A DNA stretch of 55,814 nucleotides from Opitutaceae bacterium (GCA_016711225.1 JADJTK010000054.1:1-55814); one strand, 5' to 3'. Positions 8,440 to 24,815 are shown, counted from the first letter of the stretch. Notes: generated by a model from the letters alone, not told the origin. A program made the numbers and translations.

Positions 8440-8976
8440 ATGAATCCCCCCGCCGACCGCCTGGAGTGCCCCTTCCCCAAGCTGCACCTGTCTCAACTCG
8501 TTCGCGACGACCGCTTCTTCATGAGCCTGGCCTACAACCAGGCCATCGAGGCCTGGCGCGAGGATGAGGTGCCGATCGGGGCGGTGATCGAATGTGGCGG
8601 CGACATCATCGGCTCGGCCCACAACCAGGTGGAGCACGCCGACGACCCCACCGCCCACGCCGAGATGCTCGCCATCACCCAGGCCGCGCGCGCGCTCGGC
8701 GACTGGCGGCTCAACGAGGCCACGCTCTACGTCACCAAAGAACCATGCCCGATGTGCTCCGGGGCCACGATCATGTCGCGCGTCAAACGCGTGGTCTTCG
8801 CCGTCGGTGATACGAAGATGGGGTGCCTGGGCGGGGCCACCGACCTAGCCGCCTTACCCCGCGTCAACCACCGGCCGCTGCGCGAGTCCGGCGTGCTCGA
8901 GGAGGAATGCCGCGAGCTGCTCCAAACCTATTTCCGCCTCAAACGCGCCGCCGCCCCCGACGCGGATGCCGGCTAG
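8440..8976 (+). CDS. tadA: tRNA-specific adenosine deaminase
   Basis: A 178-residue zinc-dependent deaminase of the CMP/dCMP deaminase fold. The zinc site is His73 (TAHAEM, with Glu75 as proton shuttle) plus Cys103 and Cys106 (EPCPMCSGA). SRVKRVVFAVGD and KMGCLGGATDL match TadA, which converts A34 to inosine in tRNA-Arg(ACG). The N-terminal 25 residues (MNPPADRLECPFPKLHLSQL) precede the usual start; an internal Met at residue 28 is an alternative start. It diverges from infA. A second deaminase in this window (34673) is of the guanine deaminase type. Confidence 0.88.
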   Translation: MNPPADRLECPFPKLHLSQLVRDDRFFMSLAYNQAIEAWREDEVPIGAVIECGGDIIGSAHNQVEHADDPTAHAEMLAITQAARALGDWRLNEATLYVTKEPCPMCSGATIMSRVKRVVFAVGDTKMGCLGGATDLAALPRVNHRPLRESGVLEEECRELLQTYFRLKRAAAPDADAG

Positions 8977-9315
8977 ACCGCCTCCGGGTGGTGGGGCGGG
9001 CTTTGCGCCCGCCATGGCGGCGAGAGCTCAACTCGCGTGCGCAAACCAACCCCACCGCGGCGGGCAAGGAGCTCCCCAAACGGTAAGCGAACCGCACTCA
9101 GGACAAGGCACGCGCGCCCCGGGCGCCCGCCACGCTGGCGGCGAAACCGACGCCGGCTCGGACGCCCAACACAGAGGTCGTCGGATCGAGCCTAATCCTG
9201 CCGCACATCGCGATAAGCCCCGGTGGTGAATTTGCGCTGGGGTTTGACGTCGCCGCCCTTCGGCGACACTGTCCGCCTCTTCGCAAGCCATCAAATCCTG
9301 AACCGGAAAACTACC
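8977..9315. other. Intergenic, no gene seen
   Basis: No stable reading frame. A short minus-strand CPECGS stretch near 9110 is reminiscent of a zinc ribbon but has no partner cysteines in frame. Confidence 0.4.
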
Positions 9316-9948
9316 ATGTCATTCGAATTGCCCAAGCTGCCCTACGCCTTCAACGCCCTCGAACCGCACATCGATGCGCGCACCATGGAAATCCACTGGG
9401 GCAAGCACCACCAAGCCTACATCACCAACGTCAACAACGCGCTCAAGGACCAACCGGCCCTCGCCGCGCTCGACGTCCACTCCCTCATCGCCGATCTCTC
9501 GAAGGTTCCCGAGGCGATCCGCACTCCGGTGCGCAACAACGCCGGCGGCCACGCCAACCACTCCTTCTTCTGGCAAATCCTCGCCCCCGGCGCCGGCGGC
9601 GCCCCCAAGGGCGAGCTCGCCACCGCGATCACCGCCGCCTTTGTCAGCTTCGACAAATTCAAGGAGGAGTTCGCCAAGGCCGCCACCACGCGCTTCGGCT
9701 CCGGCTGGGCTTGGCTGGTGGTCACCCCCGACAAGAAGCTGGCGATCGGCTCTACCGCCAACCAGGACAGCCCGCTCATGGGCAAGGCCGTGGCCGGGAT
9801 CGAAGGCAAGCCGGTCCTCGCCCTCGACGTCTGGGAACACGCGTACTACCTCAATTACCAGAATCGTCGTCCCGATTACGTCGCCGCGTTTTGGAACGTG
9901 GTGAACTGGGACGCCGCCGAGGCCAACTACCTCGCCGCGCTGAAGTGA
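9316..9948 (+). CDS. sodA: Superoxide dismutase, Mn/Fe family (Mn-type)
   Basis: A 210-residue SOD that dismutates superoxide to oxygen and peroxide. The metal ligands are His27 (EIHWGKHHQAY), His82 (GGHANHSFFW), Asp171 and His175 (DVWEHAYYLNYQNRRPDYV). GSTANQDSPLMG is the form seen in Mn enzymes such as E. coli SodA, where Fe enzymes usually differ. The start at 9316 follows the usual SOD N-terminus (FELPKLPYAFNALEPHID). There is no signal peptide, so it is cytosolic. A strong terminator lies about 95 bp downstream. Confidence 0.95.
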   Translation: MSFELPKLPYAFNALEPHIDARTMEIHWGKHHQAYITNVNNALKDQPALAALDVHSLIADLSKVPEAIRTPVRNNAGGHANHSFFWQILAPGAGGAPKGELATAITAAFVSFDKFKEEFAKAATTRFGSGWAWLVVTPDKKLAIGSTANQDSPLMGKAVAGIEGKPVLALDVWEHAYYLNYQNRRPDYVAAFWNVVNWDAAEANYLAALK

Positions 9949-9977
9949 GGATTCGCCTGGAGCCCGGCGCCGGCCTG

Positions 9978-10193
9978 GTAGGCCAGGACGCCGACCTGGC
10001 CATTCGCCGGGACCACCTGACCGCAGTGGCCTCCTGCACCCAAAAGCCGCGCGATTGCGTCGCGCGGCTTTTCTATTGCCTACCGGTGGGGACGACGGCG
10101 GGGCGCCGCCCTACGTGCAGGCAACGTGCTCGCACGCGCCGTTTTCGGTTTTTGGGGCGGCCTCGCCGCCCCGTAGGCCAGGGCGCCAACCTA
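9978..10193. repeat. Dispersed direct repeat, two copies
   Basis: GTAGGCCAGG-R-CGCC-R-ACCT occurs at 9978-9998 and again at 10173-10193, on both sides of the sodA/tolB terminator. It looks like a dispersed noncoding repeat rather than a gene. Confidence 0.5.
10042..10072. terminator. Bidirectional terminator between sodA and tolB
   Basis: AAAAGCCGCGCGA (10042-10054) and TCGCGCGGCTTTT (10060-10072) form a perfect 13-bp stem with a 5-base loop. The A and T tracts let it work for both converging genes. Confidence 0.9.
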
Positions 10194-10256
10194 GCAGTTT
10201 GCCACCGCCAATGGCCTACAGAAGCGGTGGCGGCACGACCGCCGCCCGACCCGCGC

Positions 10257-11441
10257 TCAGCGCTTGATGTAGTTGGCCTGCGACACCTGGCCGAGCGCCG
10301 AGGGGCTGATTGTCACCGGCGCCTTCGGGCTCTCGGTGTCGACGATCTTGATCTGGCGGACATTGGCGGAGCGGCTCGTGTAAAGAATGTGGCGACCATC
10401 GGCCAACCAGCAGGCCTCCACCGAATCCCCGCCCTTGGTGATGATCTGGCTCTGCCGGGTGCTCGAGTCGTAAATCGCGATCTGGAACCCGGAGCCCACC
10501 GCTGCGGTGAAGGCGATCATGTTGGGCTTGGCCCGGCTCCAGTCCGGCTCGGCACAATAGCCGCTGATGTTGGTGGGCAGGCGCGTCGCCCCGCCGCCGC
10601 TCGCGGCCATCGTAAATAGCGCCGGGCGGCCGCCGCGGTCGGAGGTGAAGAGCAGGCGCGAACCATCGGGCGACCACACCGGGCTAGCCTCGATGCTCGG
10701 CGAATTGGTGATCCGGCGGAAACCCTGTCCGCTCGCGCTGGCCACGAAGATCTCCTGGTTGCCGCCGGCCGAAAGCACCGCCGCCACGCGGCCGCCGTCA
10801 GGGCTGAAGCGCGCGCCGCCATTGGTGCCTTTGAAGCTGGCGAACGTCGTGCGCTGGCCCGTGCCCGGATTCATGATATAGATATCGGGCGAGCCCGAGC
10901 GAAAGAAGCTCGTGTAGATGATCCGGCTGCCATCGGGCGACCAGCGCGGCGAGAGCGCCTGCGCCTTGTCGTGGGTCACCTGCAGCACTTCGCCGAAGAA
11001 AAGATCGGAAGTGTAGACTTCGCGGTGCCCGGTGCGCTCGCTGATGAAGGTGAGCCGGCCGGCGAAATACCCCGGCTGCTTGGTGATCTGCTGCACTGCG
11101 AGATCGGCCGCGCGGAAGAGCGCGTTGCGAGTGCTCGTGCCGTTCACCACTTGGTTGAGCACGCTGCGCGCCGGCGTGCCGGTGGTGATCTCCAGCCGCA
11201 CCTGGTTGGCGCCCGCCGGGGTAAAATTGAGCGTGAACGAGGCGCCGGTGGGAGCCAGGCGGAAGGCGCCATGGGTCTTGAACGCGGTCGTCGCCAGCCC
11301 GGCGAGCTCCGGCGAACCGGTGATGCGGACGGCCTTCGTCTTCAGATCGGCCTTCACCTCGACGGTGAGCTCCTTGGTCTGGGCCGCGGCCGAAACCGCC
11401 ATCACACCGGCAAATACGAGTGAGAAAAGAATGCGGAACAT
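10257..11441 (-). CDS. tolB: TolB-like beta-propeller periplasmic protein
   Basis: A 394-residue protein with signal peptide MFRILFSLVFAGVMAVSAAAQ. It has an N-terminal TolB-type domain (about 25-130) and then WD40-like PD40 blades: SPRWSPDGSRIIYTS, GARFSPDGGRVAAVL, SPVWSPDGSRLLFTSDRG, EPDWSRAKPNMIAFTA and ACWLADGRHILYTS. TolB works with Pal and the TolQRA complex in outer-membrane constriction. No pal or tolA is adjacent here; the only TolQ/R-like pair is the ExbB/ExbD set at 28 kb. It is divergent from mrp. Confidence 0.82.
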   Translation of the reverse strand: MFRILFSLVFAGVMAVSAAAQTKELTVEVKADLKTKAVRITGSPELAGLATTAFKTHGAFRLAPTGASFTLNFTPAGANQVRLEITTGTPARSVLNQVVNGTSTRNALFRAADLAVQQITKQPGYFAGRLTFISERTGHREVYTSDLFFGEVLQVTHDKAQALSPRWSPDGSRIIYTSFFRSGSPDIYIMNPGTGQRTTFASFKGTNGGARFSPDGGRVAAVLSAGGNQEIFVASASGQGFRRITNSPSIEASPVWSPDGSRLLFTSDRGGRPALFTMAASGGGATRLPTNISGYCAEPDWSRAKPNMIAFTAAVGSGFQIAIYDSSTRQSQIITKGGDSVEACWLADGRHILYTSRSANVRQIKIVDTESPKAPVTISPSALGQVSQANYIKR

Positions 11442-11571
11442 GGTTGAAAAAGGGTCTGCGTTGCCGCCGGCAAATTTGGTTTACACGACCTCCGGCGCCA
11501 CCAACGTGACTCCGCATATTCGCCGGCAGTTTGCAAGGCCGTTGAGGCCGGCCCAACGCACTCCCACTACC

Positions 11572-12648
11572 GTGACTCCCGACGATCTGAAAGACCTCCT
11601 CAAGCAGGTGAAATATCCCGGTTTCAGCCGCGATATCGTCTCCTTCGGCCTTGTACGCTCCGCCGCCCTCCTCGAGGGCACAGCACGCATCGCCCTGCAG
11701 ATCACCACCGCCGATCCGCAGGTGCCGCAACAGCTGCGTCAGGACATCGAGGCGCTGCTTCGCGACAAGCCCGGCGTGCGCCAGATCGTCGTCGACATCG
11801 CCGTGGCCACCCCAAAGACGCCGCCGCGCCCCGCCCAATCCGCCGCTCCCGGCGCCCCCGCGGCCGGGGCCCCGCTCAAGGACGTGCGCACCATCATCGC
11901 GGTGGCCAGCGGCAAGGGCGGCGTGGGCAAGAGCACGGTAGCCGTGAACCTTGCCTGCGCCTTGGCGCAGCTTTCGCGGGCACAAGGGCGCGGTGGCGTG
12001 GGCCTGATGGACTGCGACATCCACGGCCCCTCGGTCCCTCTGATGATGGGTTTGGCGGGCCAGCGCCCGGGGCTGATCCCCGAGCAGCAGATGCTCGTGC
12101 CGCTCGATGCCTTCGGGGTGAAGGTCATGTCGATGGGTCTGCTCATCACCGAGGAGACTCCTGTCGTGTGGCGCGGACCGATGATCACCTCGGCCATCCG
12201 CAATTTCATCCAGAACGTCCTCTGGGGGGAACTGGAGATTCTCGTGGTCGATCTGCCTCCGGGAACCGGCGACGCCCAGCTCACTCTCGCGCAGACCCTC
12301 CCGCTCAACGGGGCGCTGATCGTCACCACCCCGCAGATGGCCGCCACGCAGGTGGCCGCGCGCGGCGGCTCGATGTTCAGCCAGGTCAACGTGCCGATCC
12401 TTGGTGTGGCGGAAAACATGAGCTGGTTCGAGGATGCCGCCGGCAACCGCGTGGCGCTCTTCGGCGAAGGCGGCGGCGCCCGCACGGCCGAACAGCTCGG
12501 CACCTCCCTGCTCGGCCAAATCCCACTATTCCCCGAGATCCGCGCCGGAGGCGATGTCGGTAAACCGATCGTCGTCAGCCAACCGCAGCATCCAGCCTCC
12601 CTCGCCTTCCAGGCGCTGGCCCAGGCGGTGCTCGCGAAACTGGTATAA
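11572..12648 (+). CDS. mrp: Mrp/ApbC-type iron-sulfur carrier ATPase lacking CxxC
   Basis: A 358-residue protein with a GTG start (VTPDDLKDLLKQVKYPGFSR). It has an N-terminal DUF59/MIP18 domain (about 1-80), a Pro/Ala linker and a ParA/MinD-like ATPase with the deviant Walker A SGKGGVGKSTVAVNLA, DCDIHGPSVPLMMG and VDLPPGTGDAQLTL. Mrp/ApbC proteins carry Fe-S clusters. The C-terminal CxxC that bridges the cluster in family members normally follows G-x-x-E-N-M-S; here that place reads AENMSWFEDAAGNRVALFG, with no cysteine. The DUF59 cysteine is also replaced (ITTADPQVPQQL). It is followed 53 bp later by a separate DUF59 protein that does have the cysteine. Divergent from tolB. Confidence 0.88.
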   Translation: MTPDDLKDLLKQVKYPGFSRDIVSFGLVRSAALLEGTARIALQITTADPQVPQQLRQDIEALLRDKPGVRQIVVDIAVATPKTPPRPAQSAAPGAPAAGAPLKDVRTIIAVASGKGGVGKSTVAVNLACALAQLSRAQGRGGVGLMDCDIHGPSVPLMMGLAGQRPGLIPEQQMLVPLDAFGVKVMSMGLLITEETPVVWRGPMITSAIRNFIQNVLWGELEILVVDLPPGTGDAQLTLAQTLPLNGALIVTTPQMAATQVAARGGSMFSQVNVPILGVAENMSWFEDAAGNRVALFGEGGGARTAEQLGTSLLGQIPLFPEIRAGGDVGKPIVVSQPQHPASLAFQALAQAVLAKLV

Positions 12649-12701
12649 CCGCCAAGCCTAGCTTTGACAGCGCTACCCGTTGCCGTAGCATCGCGATCGA
12701 A

Positions 12702-13028
12702 ATGCAGCCCACCACCGAAGAGATCTTCGCGGCTTTGCGCACCTGTCGCGACCCGGAGATCCCCATCAACCTTGTCGATCTCGGCTTGGTTTACGGGGTG
12801 GAAATCACCGCGCCGCCCAGCGCGGGTGAGGGAGTGGAAGTACAGGTGAGGCTCACGCTCACCTCCACCGGCTGCCCGATGTCCCACAGCATCGTCGGAG
12901 AAGTGCAACGGAAGCTGCAAGCGATGCCCGGGGTTCGGACTGTCCGGGTCGTGATCGTCTGGGAGCCGGCTTGGCATCCCGGTCTGATCAGTGACGAGGG
13001 TCGCCGCCAGCTGCAGCTCGCCTCCTGA
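12702..13028 (+). CDS. DUF59/MIP18-family Fe-S assembly protein (SufT-like)
   Basis: A 108-residue single-domain protein with the MIP18 pattern ALRTCRDPEIPINLVDLGLV...VEVQVRLTLTSTGCPMSH. The conserved DPE-x-x-x-N-x-V-D-L-G-L and T-x-x-G-C-P with its active cysteine are both present. Members such as SufT help insert or mature Fe-S clusters. It sits just downstream of the cysteine-less mrp and may supply the missing cysteine in trans; that is inference. The next gene starts 10 bp after its stop, so the three are likely one transcript. Confidence 0.85.
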   Translation: MQPTTEEIFAALRTCRDPEIPINLVDLGLVYGVEITAPPSAGEGVEVQVRLTLTSTGCPMSHSIVGEVQRKLQAMPGVRTVRVVIVWEPAWHPGLISDEGRRQLQLAS

Positions 13029-13038
13029 TTCCACCCGC

Positions 13039-13281
13039 ATGAACGCCGCTCCCCGCCCCCCCGAGAATCGCGACTTCGTGAAGCAGTCGAGTCTGTATCA
13101 GGAGTTCCTTGCCGAGCGGGAGGAGATCCTGAAGCACAAGTGGCTCGAGTCGGAGCGGCTGGGTTACGACATCGGTTTCGAACGCGCCCTGCTGGACTGG
13201 ATTCGCAAGCACCGCGACAACTGGCGCGCCAGCCGCCGCCCCCAGTCCGCGGCCGCCGATTCCCAACGCCGCGCCGGCTAG
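13039..13281 (+). CDS. Small conserved-looking protein of unknown function
   Basis: An 80-residue protein in which NRDFVKQSSLYQEFLAER is followed by KHKWLESERLGYDIGFERAL and DWIRKHRDNWRASR. The K-H-K-W-x-x-S-E-R-x-G-Y-D-I-G-F-E-R-A stretch looks like a conserved motif also seen in uncharacterised proteins of other phyla (possibly DUF4032-related). No signal peptide or membrane segment. It is the last gene of the mrp run. No function is proposed. Confidence 0.65.
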   Translation: MNAAPRPPENRDFVKQSSLYQEFLAEREEILKHKWLESERLGYDIGFERALLDWIRKHRDNWRASRRPQSAAADSQRRAG

Positions 13282-13434
13282 GCCGGGGAAGCGCGCTTCC
13301 CTGCGTCAGGGCACAAACGAAAGCGACCGCGGCCGTGAGCGGCCATTCTCGTCCCCACGCACGCGCAACGGGCAATGCGGACATTCCCGCTGGCGTCGCC
13401 GCGCGCTGCTCTGCTATTGAATCCGCTTCAGCAC

Positions 13435-13520
13435 GCCCGGGTGGCGAAATGGTAGACGCTTCTGACTTAAAATCAGCTTTCCGAAAGGAAGTACCGGTTC
13501 GAGTCCGGTCCCGGGCACCA
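13435..13520 (+). tRNA. tRNA-Leu(UAA)
   Basis: An 86-nt tRNA with acceptor GCCCGGG/CCCGGGC, anticodon loop CTTAAAA (anticodon TAA), a long variable arm (CTTTCCGAAAGGAAG, class II), T-loop GGTTCGAGTCC and an encoded 3' CCA. Confidence 0.97.
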
Positions 13521-14324
13521 GCAATTTCGCTTCACCGACGGCGGCGGCTGGGTTGCGGCGGCGCCACCGCCGAGGCACCGCTCCGCCTGGAGCCAACGCC
13601 CGGCGGCGAGCGTGCGCCCCAAATCCACGATCCGGATTCCGGCGACACTATCCTGAAGCGCCTGTGACAGCGTGCGGGCACCCTCGCCCTCGTCGGCGCC
13701 CCGCAGGCTTCCGCTCCGGCGGGTTTCGTGTGGGCGGCGGAACGAGCTCTCGGCTATTTCTGGCGGTTGGGAAGTCGCCCGGGCAGACAGGGCCATGCGG
13801 GCGCGCCCTCCGAGTTTTCGATGCACAAATCGATGTCGCGGCCGCGATAGGTAAGTGAGCTCGGTTAGCTACACCCCGCCACACCGACCAAAGCGAGCGG
13901 ACGGCGCCGGGCAGTAACCCATGCCTGAGCCTGGCCCCGGGACGGGGCCGCACGTCACCCACCTCTGGCTACTCTGATCCGGAGGCAACCGCCCCGCCGG
14001 AGGACAACTGTCCAGCGTTGAAGCCTGAAGGCAGACAACCGAGGGGGAAAGGACGCAGCGGGTCCTCGGCCCCCCCTGCCCGATCAGCGGGGCGGAACGA
14101 CCGCGCAGTCCCGCTTCGGGCGGAGTTCGGCGTTTGGGCGAACGCCGCGATGAGCAAAGCGCAGCCCTGCGCGAGTATTCACCCCCGAAAGGCTCATTGT
14201 ATCGCGGCGCAAACAGTTGATCACTACACCGCGCCGGCATGACCAACCCTCACCGCCGCACCCGGCCGCAAGCGAACACTCGCGTAGGTGGCCGCGAATG
14301 GCCGCGCCTCCGTCCCCTGCCAAC
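13521..14324. other. Intergenic, unresolved
   Basis: No gene can be supported in these 804 bases. The stretch 13880-14215 is rich in short inverted repeats (GGCCCCGGGACGGGGCC; GGCGTTTGGGCGAACGCC; GCTCAT near 14150 against ATGAGC) and could hold a structured RNA, but it matches no consensus I know for RNase P, tmRNA, SRP or 6S RNA. A minus-strand frame around 13530-13690 looks weakly protein-like. Confidence 0.4.
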
Positions 14325-14353
14325 AAAAAGCCCCCGGCGCAGGCCGGGGGCTT
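14325..14353 (-). terminator. Terminator of the rpoBC operon
   Basis: On the minus strand, AAGCCCCCGG, a CTGCG-like loop and CCGGGGGCTTTTT follow the rpoC stop by about 27 bases. A strong GC stem ends in a run of five Ts. Confidence 0.92.
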
Positions 14354-14379
14354 GGAAACTATAGAGAATCGCGCGGGGC

Positions 14380-18492
<4,113 letters not shown>

Positions 18493-18536
18493 TCTGTGTA
18501 AAGGCTCGGAATTGTTGGCAGGTGGTGAGAGGCCGC

Positions 18537-22364
<3,828 letters not shown>

Positions 22365-22411
22365 GGTGATTCCCGAGTTTTAGATAACTGAGCTGGCGTG
22401 GTTTCGCCGAG

Positions 22412-22454
22412 CCCTCACGGCTGCGCACCGCGCAGCGATGCGCAGGCGTGAGGG
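22412..22454 (-). promoter_or_regulatory. Long hairpin in the rpoB leader
   Basis: CCCTCACGGCTGCGCA (22412-22427) pairs with TGCGCAGGCGTGAGGG (22439-22454), a 16-bp stem with one mismatch. It lies 48 bases before the rpoB start, downstream of the terminator-like hairpin, and has no T tract. An RNA processing or leader-structure role is possible. Confidence 0.6.
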
Positions 22455-22478
22455 AACGGACAATGCAGAAAAGCCAAA

Positions 22479-22507
22479 GGACAGGCCGGGAGAAACCCGG
22501 CCTGTCC
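22479..22507 (-). terminator. Attenuator-like hairpin between rplL and rpoB
   Basis: On the minus strand GGACAGGCCGGG-TTTCT-CCCGGCCTGTCC is a perfect 12-bp stem followed by TTTGGCTTTTC, 38 bases after the rplL stop. In many bacteria a partial terminator here lowers rpoBC output relative to ribosomal protein genes; this fits that role. Confidence 0.8.
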
Positions 22508-22544
22508 GAAAGGAAACACGTTGTAGGAGATCGTGTCCGACAAC

Positions 22545-22928
22545 TTACTTGAGTTCGACTTTGGCGCCGGCGGCCTCGAGCTTCTTCTTGATCTCTTCGG
22601 CGTCGGCCTTCGAAGCGCCTTCCTTGACAGCCTTCGGGGCGGCCTCGACCAGGTCCTTGGCCTCCTTGAGGCCGAGACCGGTGATGGCGCGCACTTCCTT
22701 GATGACGCCGATCTTGTTGGCGCCGGCTTCAACGAGCATGACGTTGAATTCGGTCTTCTCTTCGGCCGGGGCGGCGGCAGCAGCAGCGGCCGGGGCGGCA
22801 GCAGCGGCAACGGGGGCGGCGGCGGAAACGCCCCACTTGGTCTCAAGATCCTTCACGAGGGAAGCGATATCGAGAACGGACTGGCTGGAGAGCCAATCGA
22901 TGACTTGGTCTTTGGTGATGGTCGACAT
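22545..22928 (-). CDS. rplL: 50S ribosomal protein L7/L12
   Basis: The 127-residue stalk protein. The N-terminal dimerisation domain (ITKDQVIDWLSSQSVLDIAS) is joined by a long Ala/Pro hinge (about residues 37-57) to the C-terminal factor-binding domain (EEKTEFNVML, KIGVIKEVRAITGLGLKEAK, KKLEAAGAKVELK). It recruits EF-G and EF-Tu to the ribosome. The start at 22928 is preferred to the upstream in-frame Met because the family begins there. It follows rplJ by 155 bp, which holds a small GGGCCGC/GCGGCCC hairpin at 23031-23046. Confidence 0.98.
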   Translation of the reverse strand: MSTITKDQVIDWLSSQSVLDIASLVKDLETKWGVSAAAPVAAAAAPAAAAAAAPAEEKTEFNVMLVEAGANKIGVIKEVRAITGLGLKEAKDLVEAAPKAVKEGASKADAEEIKKKLEAAGAKVELK

Positions 22929-23083
22929 GGTATCAGTGTAGTGGCTAGCGCCCGAGCGGTTGTTGCCGGGCATTTAAGAGACGTATCCCCTAGCCTGCTA
23001 TCAGTTGACGGTTACTGTTGCGATTCCAGTGGGCCGCAAGCGGCCCCCGGGAAATGGGAGGAAAGGTCGAGAGACGCGCCCGC

Positions 23084-23596
23084 TTACGCGGCGGCACGGA
23101 TCTTGGCCTGAAGGACGTTGACCAAGCCCTGCGGCACACCGTTGAGCACCCGCACGAGGCTGGTGGCCGGGGTGTTGAACAGGCTGAGCAACTGGGCGCG
23201 AAGCACGTCCAAGGAAGGCAATTCGGAGAGGCGCGTGACCTCAGCCGGATTGAAGACCTTGCCGCTGACGACCGCACCCTTGACCTCGAGCTTCTTGGTG
23301 TCTTCGAAGAACTTGGTGACGATCTTGGCCACGCCGGAGGCATTGCGGCCGCCGACGATGATGGCCGTCTGACCGGCGAGCAGATTCTCGAACTCAGGCA
23401 GACCGGCATCCTTGGCGGCGACGCGCAAGGAGCTGTTCTTGACGACGTGGAACTCGGCCTGTTCAGGGGCGAGTTTCGCGCGCAGCGACGCCACATCGGC
23501 GACGGTCACCTTCTGGTAATTGGTGATGAGGAGGTAGTCCGACTTCTTCAGATGCCGGGAAGCTTCCTCAATGAGATACTTTTTCTCGGAGCGCAT
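23084..23596 (-). CDS. rplJ: 50S ribosomal protein L10
   Basis: A 170-residue stalk base protein that anchors L7/L12 dimers. MRSEKKYLIEEASRHLKKSD, YLLITNYQKVTVADVASLRA and VVKNSSLRVAAKDAG match the N-terminal rRNA-binding domain. The C-terminal helix that carries L12 (about 140-170) is present. It starts 12 bp after the rplA stop. Confidence 0.97.
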   Translation of the reverse strand: MRSEKKYLIEEASRHLKKSDYLLITNYQKVTVADVASLRAKLAPEQAEFHVVKNSSLRVAAKDAGLPEFENLLAGQTAIIVGGRNASGVAKIVTKFFEDTKKLEVKGAVVSGKVFNPAEVTRLSELPSLDVLRAQLLSLFNTPATSLVRVLNGVPQGLVNVLQAKIRAAA

Positions 23597-23608
23597 GGCG
23601 GTACGGCG

Positions 23609-24301
23609 TTAGAACTTGGAGTACTCGCTGGTGGCGAGGGCGATGCCGGGGCTCATCGAGGCCGAGAGCGTGGCACTGAGGATGAAGCGGCCCTTCAGGG
23701 AGGCCGGCTTGGACTTGCCAACGGAATTGATGACCGCGGCGATGTTCTCGTTGAGCTGCTCGGTGGTGAAGGAGCGCTTACCGACCGGCACGCCGAGGTT
23801 GGCGGCCTTGTCCATCTTGAACTCAACGCGGCCGGCCTTCACTTCCTTGATCGCCTGGGCGATGTTGTCGGTGACGGTGCCGGATTTCGGGTTGGGCATG
23901 AGGCCCTTCGGACCGAGCACGCGGGCGACGGCGCGAACTTCCTTCATCGCGGCGGTCGTGGAAACAGCGATATCGAATTCCATCCAGCCGGCGAGGACCT
24001 TCTCGATGATGTCCTTGAGACCGGCGACATCAGCGCCGGCGGCCAAGGCGGCCTCGGGGTCGTCGGTGAAGACGAGCACGCGGACCTTCTTGCCGCTGCC
24101 GTGCGGGAGCGGGGTGGTGCCGCGCACCATCTGGTCGCCCTGCGTCGGATCGACGCCGAGACGGAACGAGAGCTCGACGGTCTCGTCGAACTTGGCCTTC
24201 GGGAACTGGGCCAACGTAGTGACCGCGTCCTTCAGGGCGTATTCTTTGGTGAGGTCCGCAACTTTCAGCGCGTTGCGGAACCGTTTGCTATGCTTGGCCA
24301 T
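23609..24301 (-). CDS. rplA: 50S ribosomal protein L1
   Basis: A 230-residue L1-stalk protein. FDETVELSFRLGVDPTQGDQ, MVRGTTPLPHGSGKKVRVLV, GPKGLMPNPKSGTVTDNIA and GRVEFKMDKAANLGVPVGK are the family's rRNA-binding blocks. In many bacteria L1 represses its own rplK-rplA mRNA; no clear target can be named here. It lies 65 bp after rplK. Confidence 0.98.
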   Translation of the reverse strand: MAKHSKRFRNALKVADLTKEYALKDAVTTLAQFPKAKFDETVELSFRLGVDPTQGDQMVRGTTPLPHGSGKKVRVLVFTDDPEAALAAGADVAGLKDIIEKVLAGWMEFDIAVSTTAAMKEVRAVARVLGPKGLMPNPKSGTVTDNIAQAIKEVKAGRVEFKMDKAANLGVPVGKRSFTTEQLNENIAAVINSVGKSKPASLKGRFILSATLSASMSPGIALATSEYSKF

Positions 24302-24366
24302 GGTGTTTGGGTTTGCGGTTCAAACGTCCCGCGCTGCGAGACTCCCGCGGTTGGATGGAGGAAAAA

Positions 24367-24792
24367 TCAGTCGATGACGTCGATGCCCATGCTGCGGGCG
24401 GTGCCGGCGATCACCTTGATCATGGCCGCTTCGCTGGTGGCATTGATGTCCTTCTGCTTGAGCTTGGCGATCTCGAGCAGTTGCTTCTTGGTGACCTTGC
24501 CAACCTTGTCCTTGTTCGGGCGGGCCGAACCGGAGGCGACGTTGCAGGCCTTCTTGAGCAGAACGGCGGCCGGCGGCGACTTGAGGATATAGGTGAACGA
24601 CTTGTCGGTATAGACCGTGATGACCACGGGCAGGATCATGCCGTTCTGATCCTTGGTCTTGGCGTTGAAGTCCTTGCAGAACGCCATGATGTTGACGCCC
24701 TGGGCGCCGAGCGCAGGACCGACCGGGGGCGCGGGATTAGCAGCGCCGGCGGGGAGTTGGAGACGGATGATGCCGTGAACTTTCTTGGCCAT
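24367..24792 (-). CDS. rplK: 50S ribosomal protein L11
   Basis: A 141-residue GTPase-centre protein. The Pro-rich N-terminal domain (GAANPAPPVGPALGAQGVNI) and the C-terminal rRNA-binding domain (KLKQKDINATSEAAMIKVIA followed by GTARSMGIDV) are intact. It lies 23 bp downstream of nusG and has no visible Shine-Dalgarno sequence. Confidence 0.98.
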   Translation of the reverse strand: MAKKVHGIIRLQLPAGAANPAPPVGPALGAQGVNIMAFCKDFNAKTKDQNGMILPVVITVYTDKSFTYILKSPPAAVLLKKACNVASGSARPNKDKVGKVTKKQLLEIAKLKQKDINATSEAAMIKVIAGTARSMGIDVID

Positions 24793-24815
24793 GGGAAAAA
24801 GCGGTTAGAAACAGG

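Noticed and set aside
9028..9294. Minus-strand CPECGS text as a zinc-ribbon gene
   Set aside because: Only one CxxC pair, no partner pair in frame, no family continuation.
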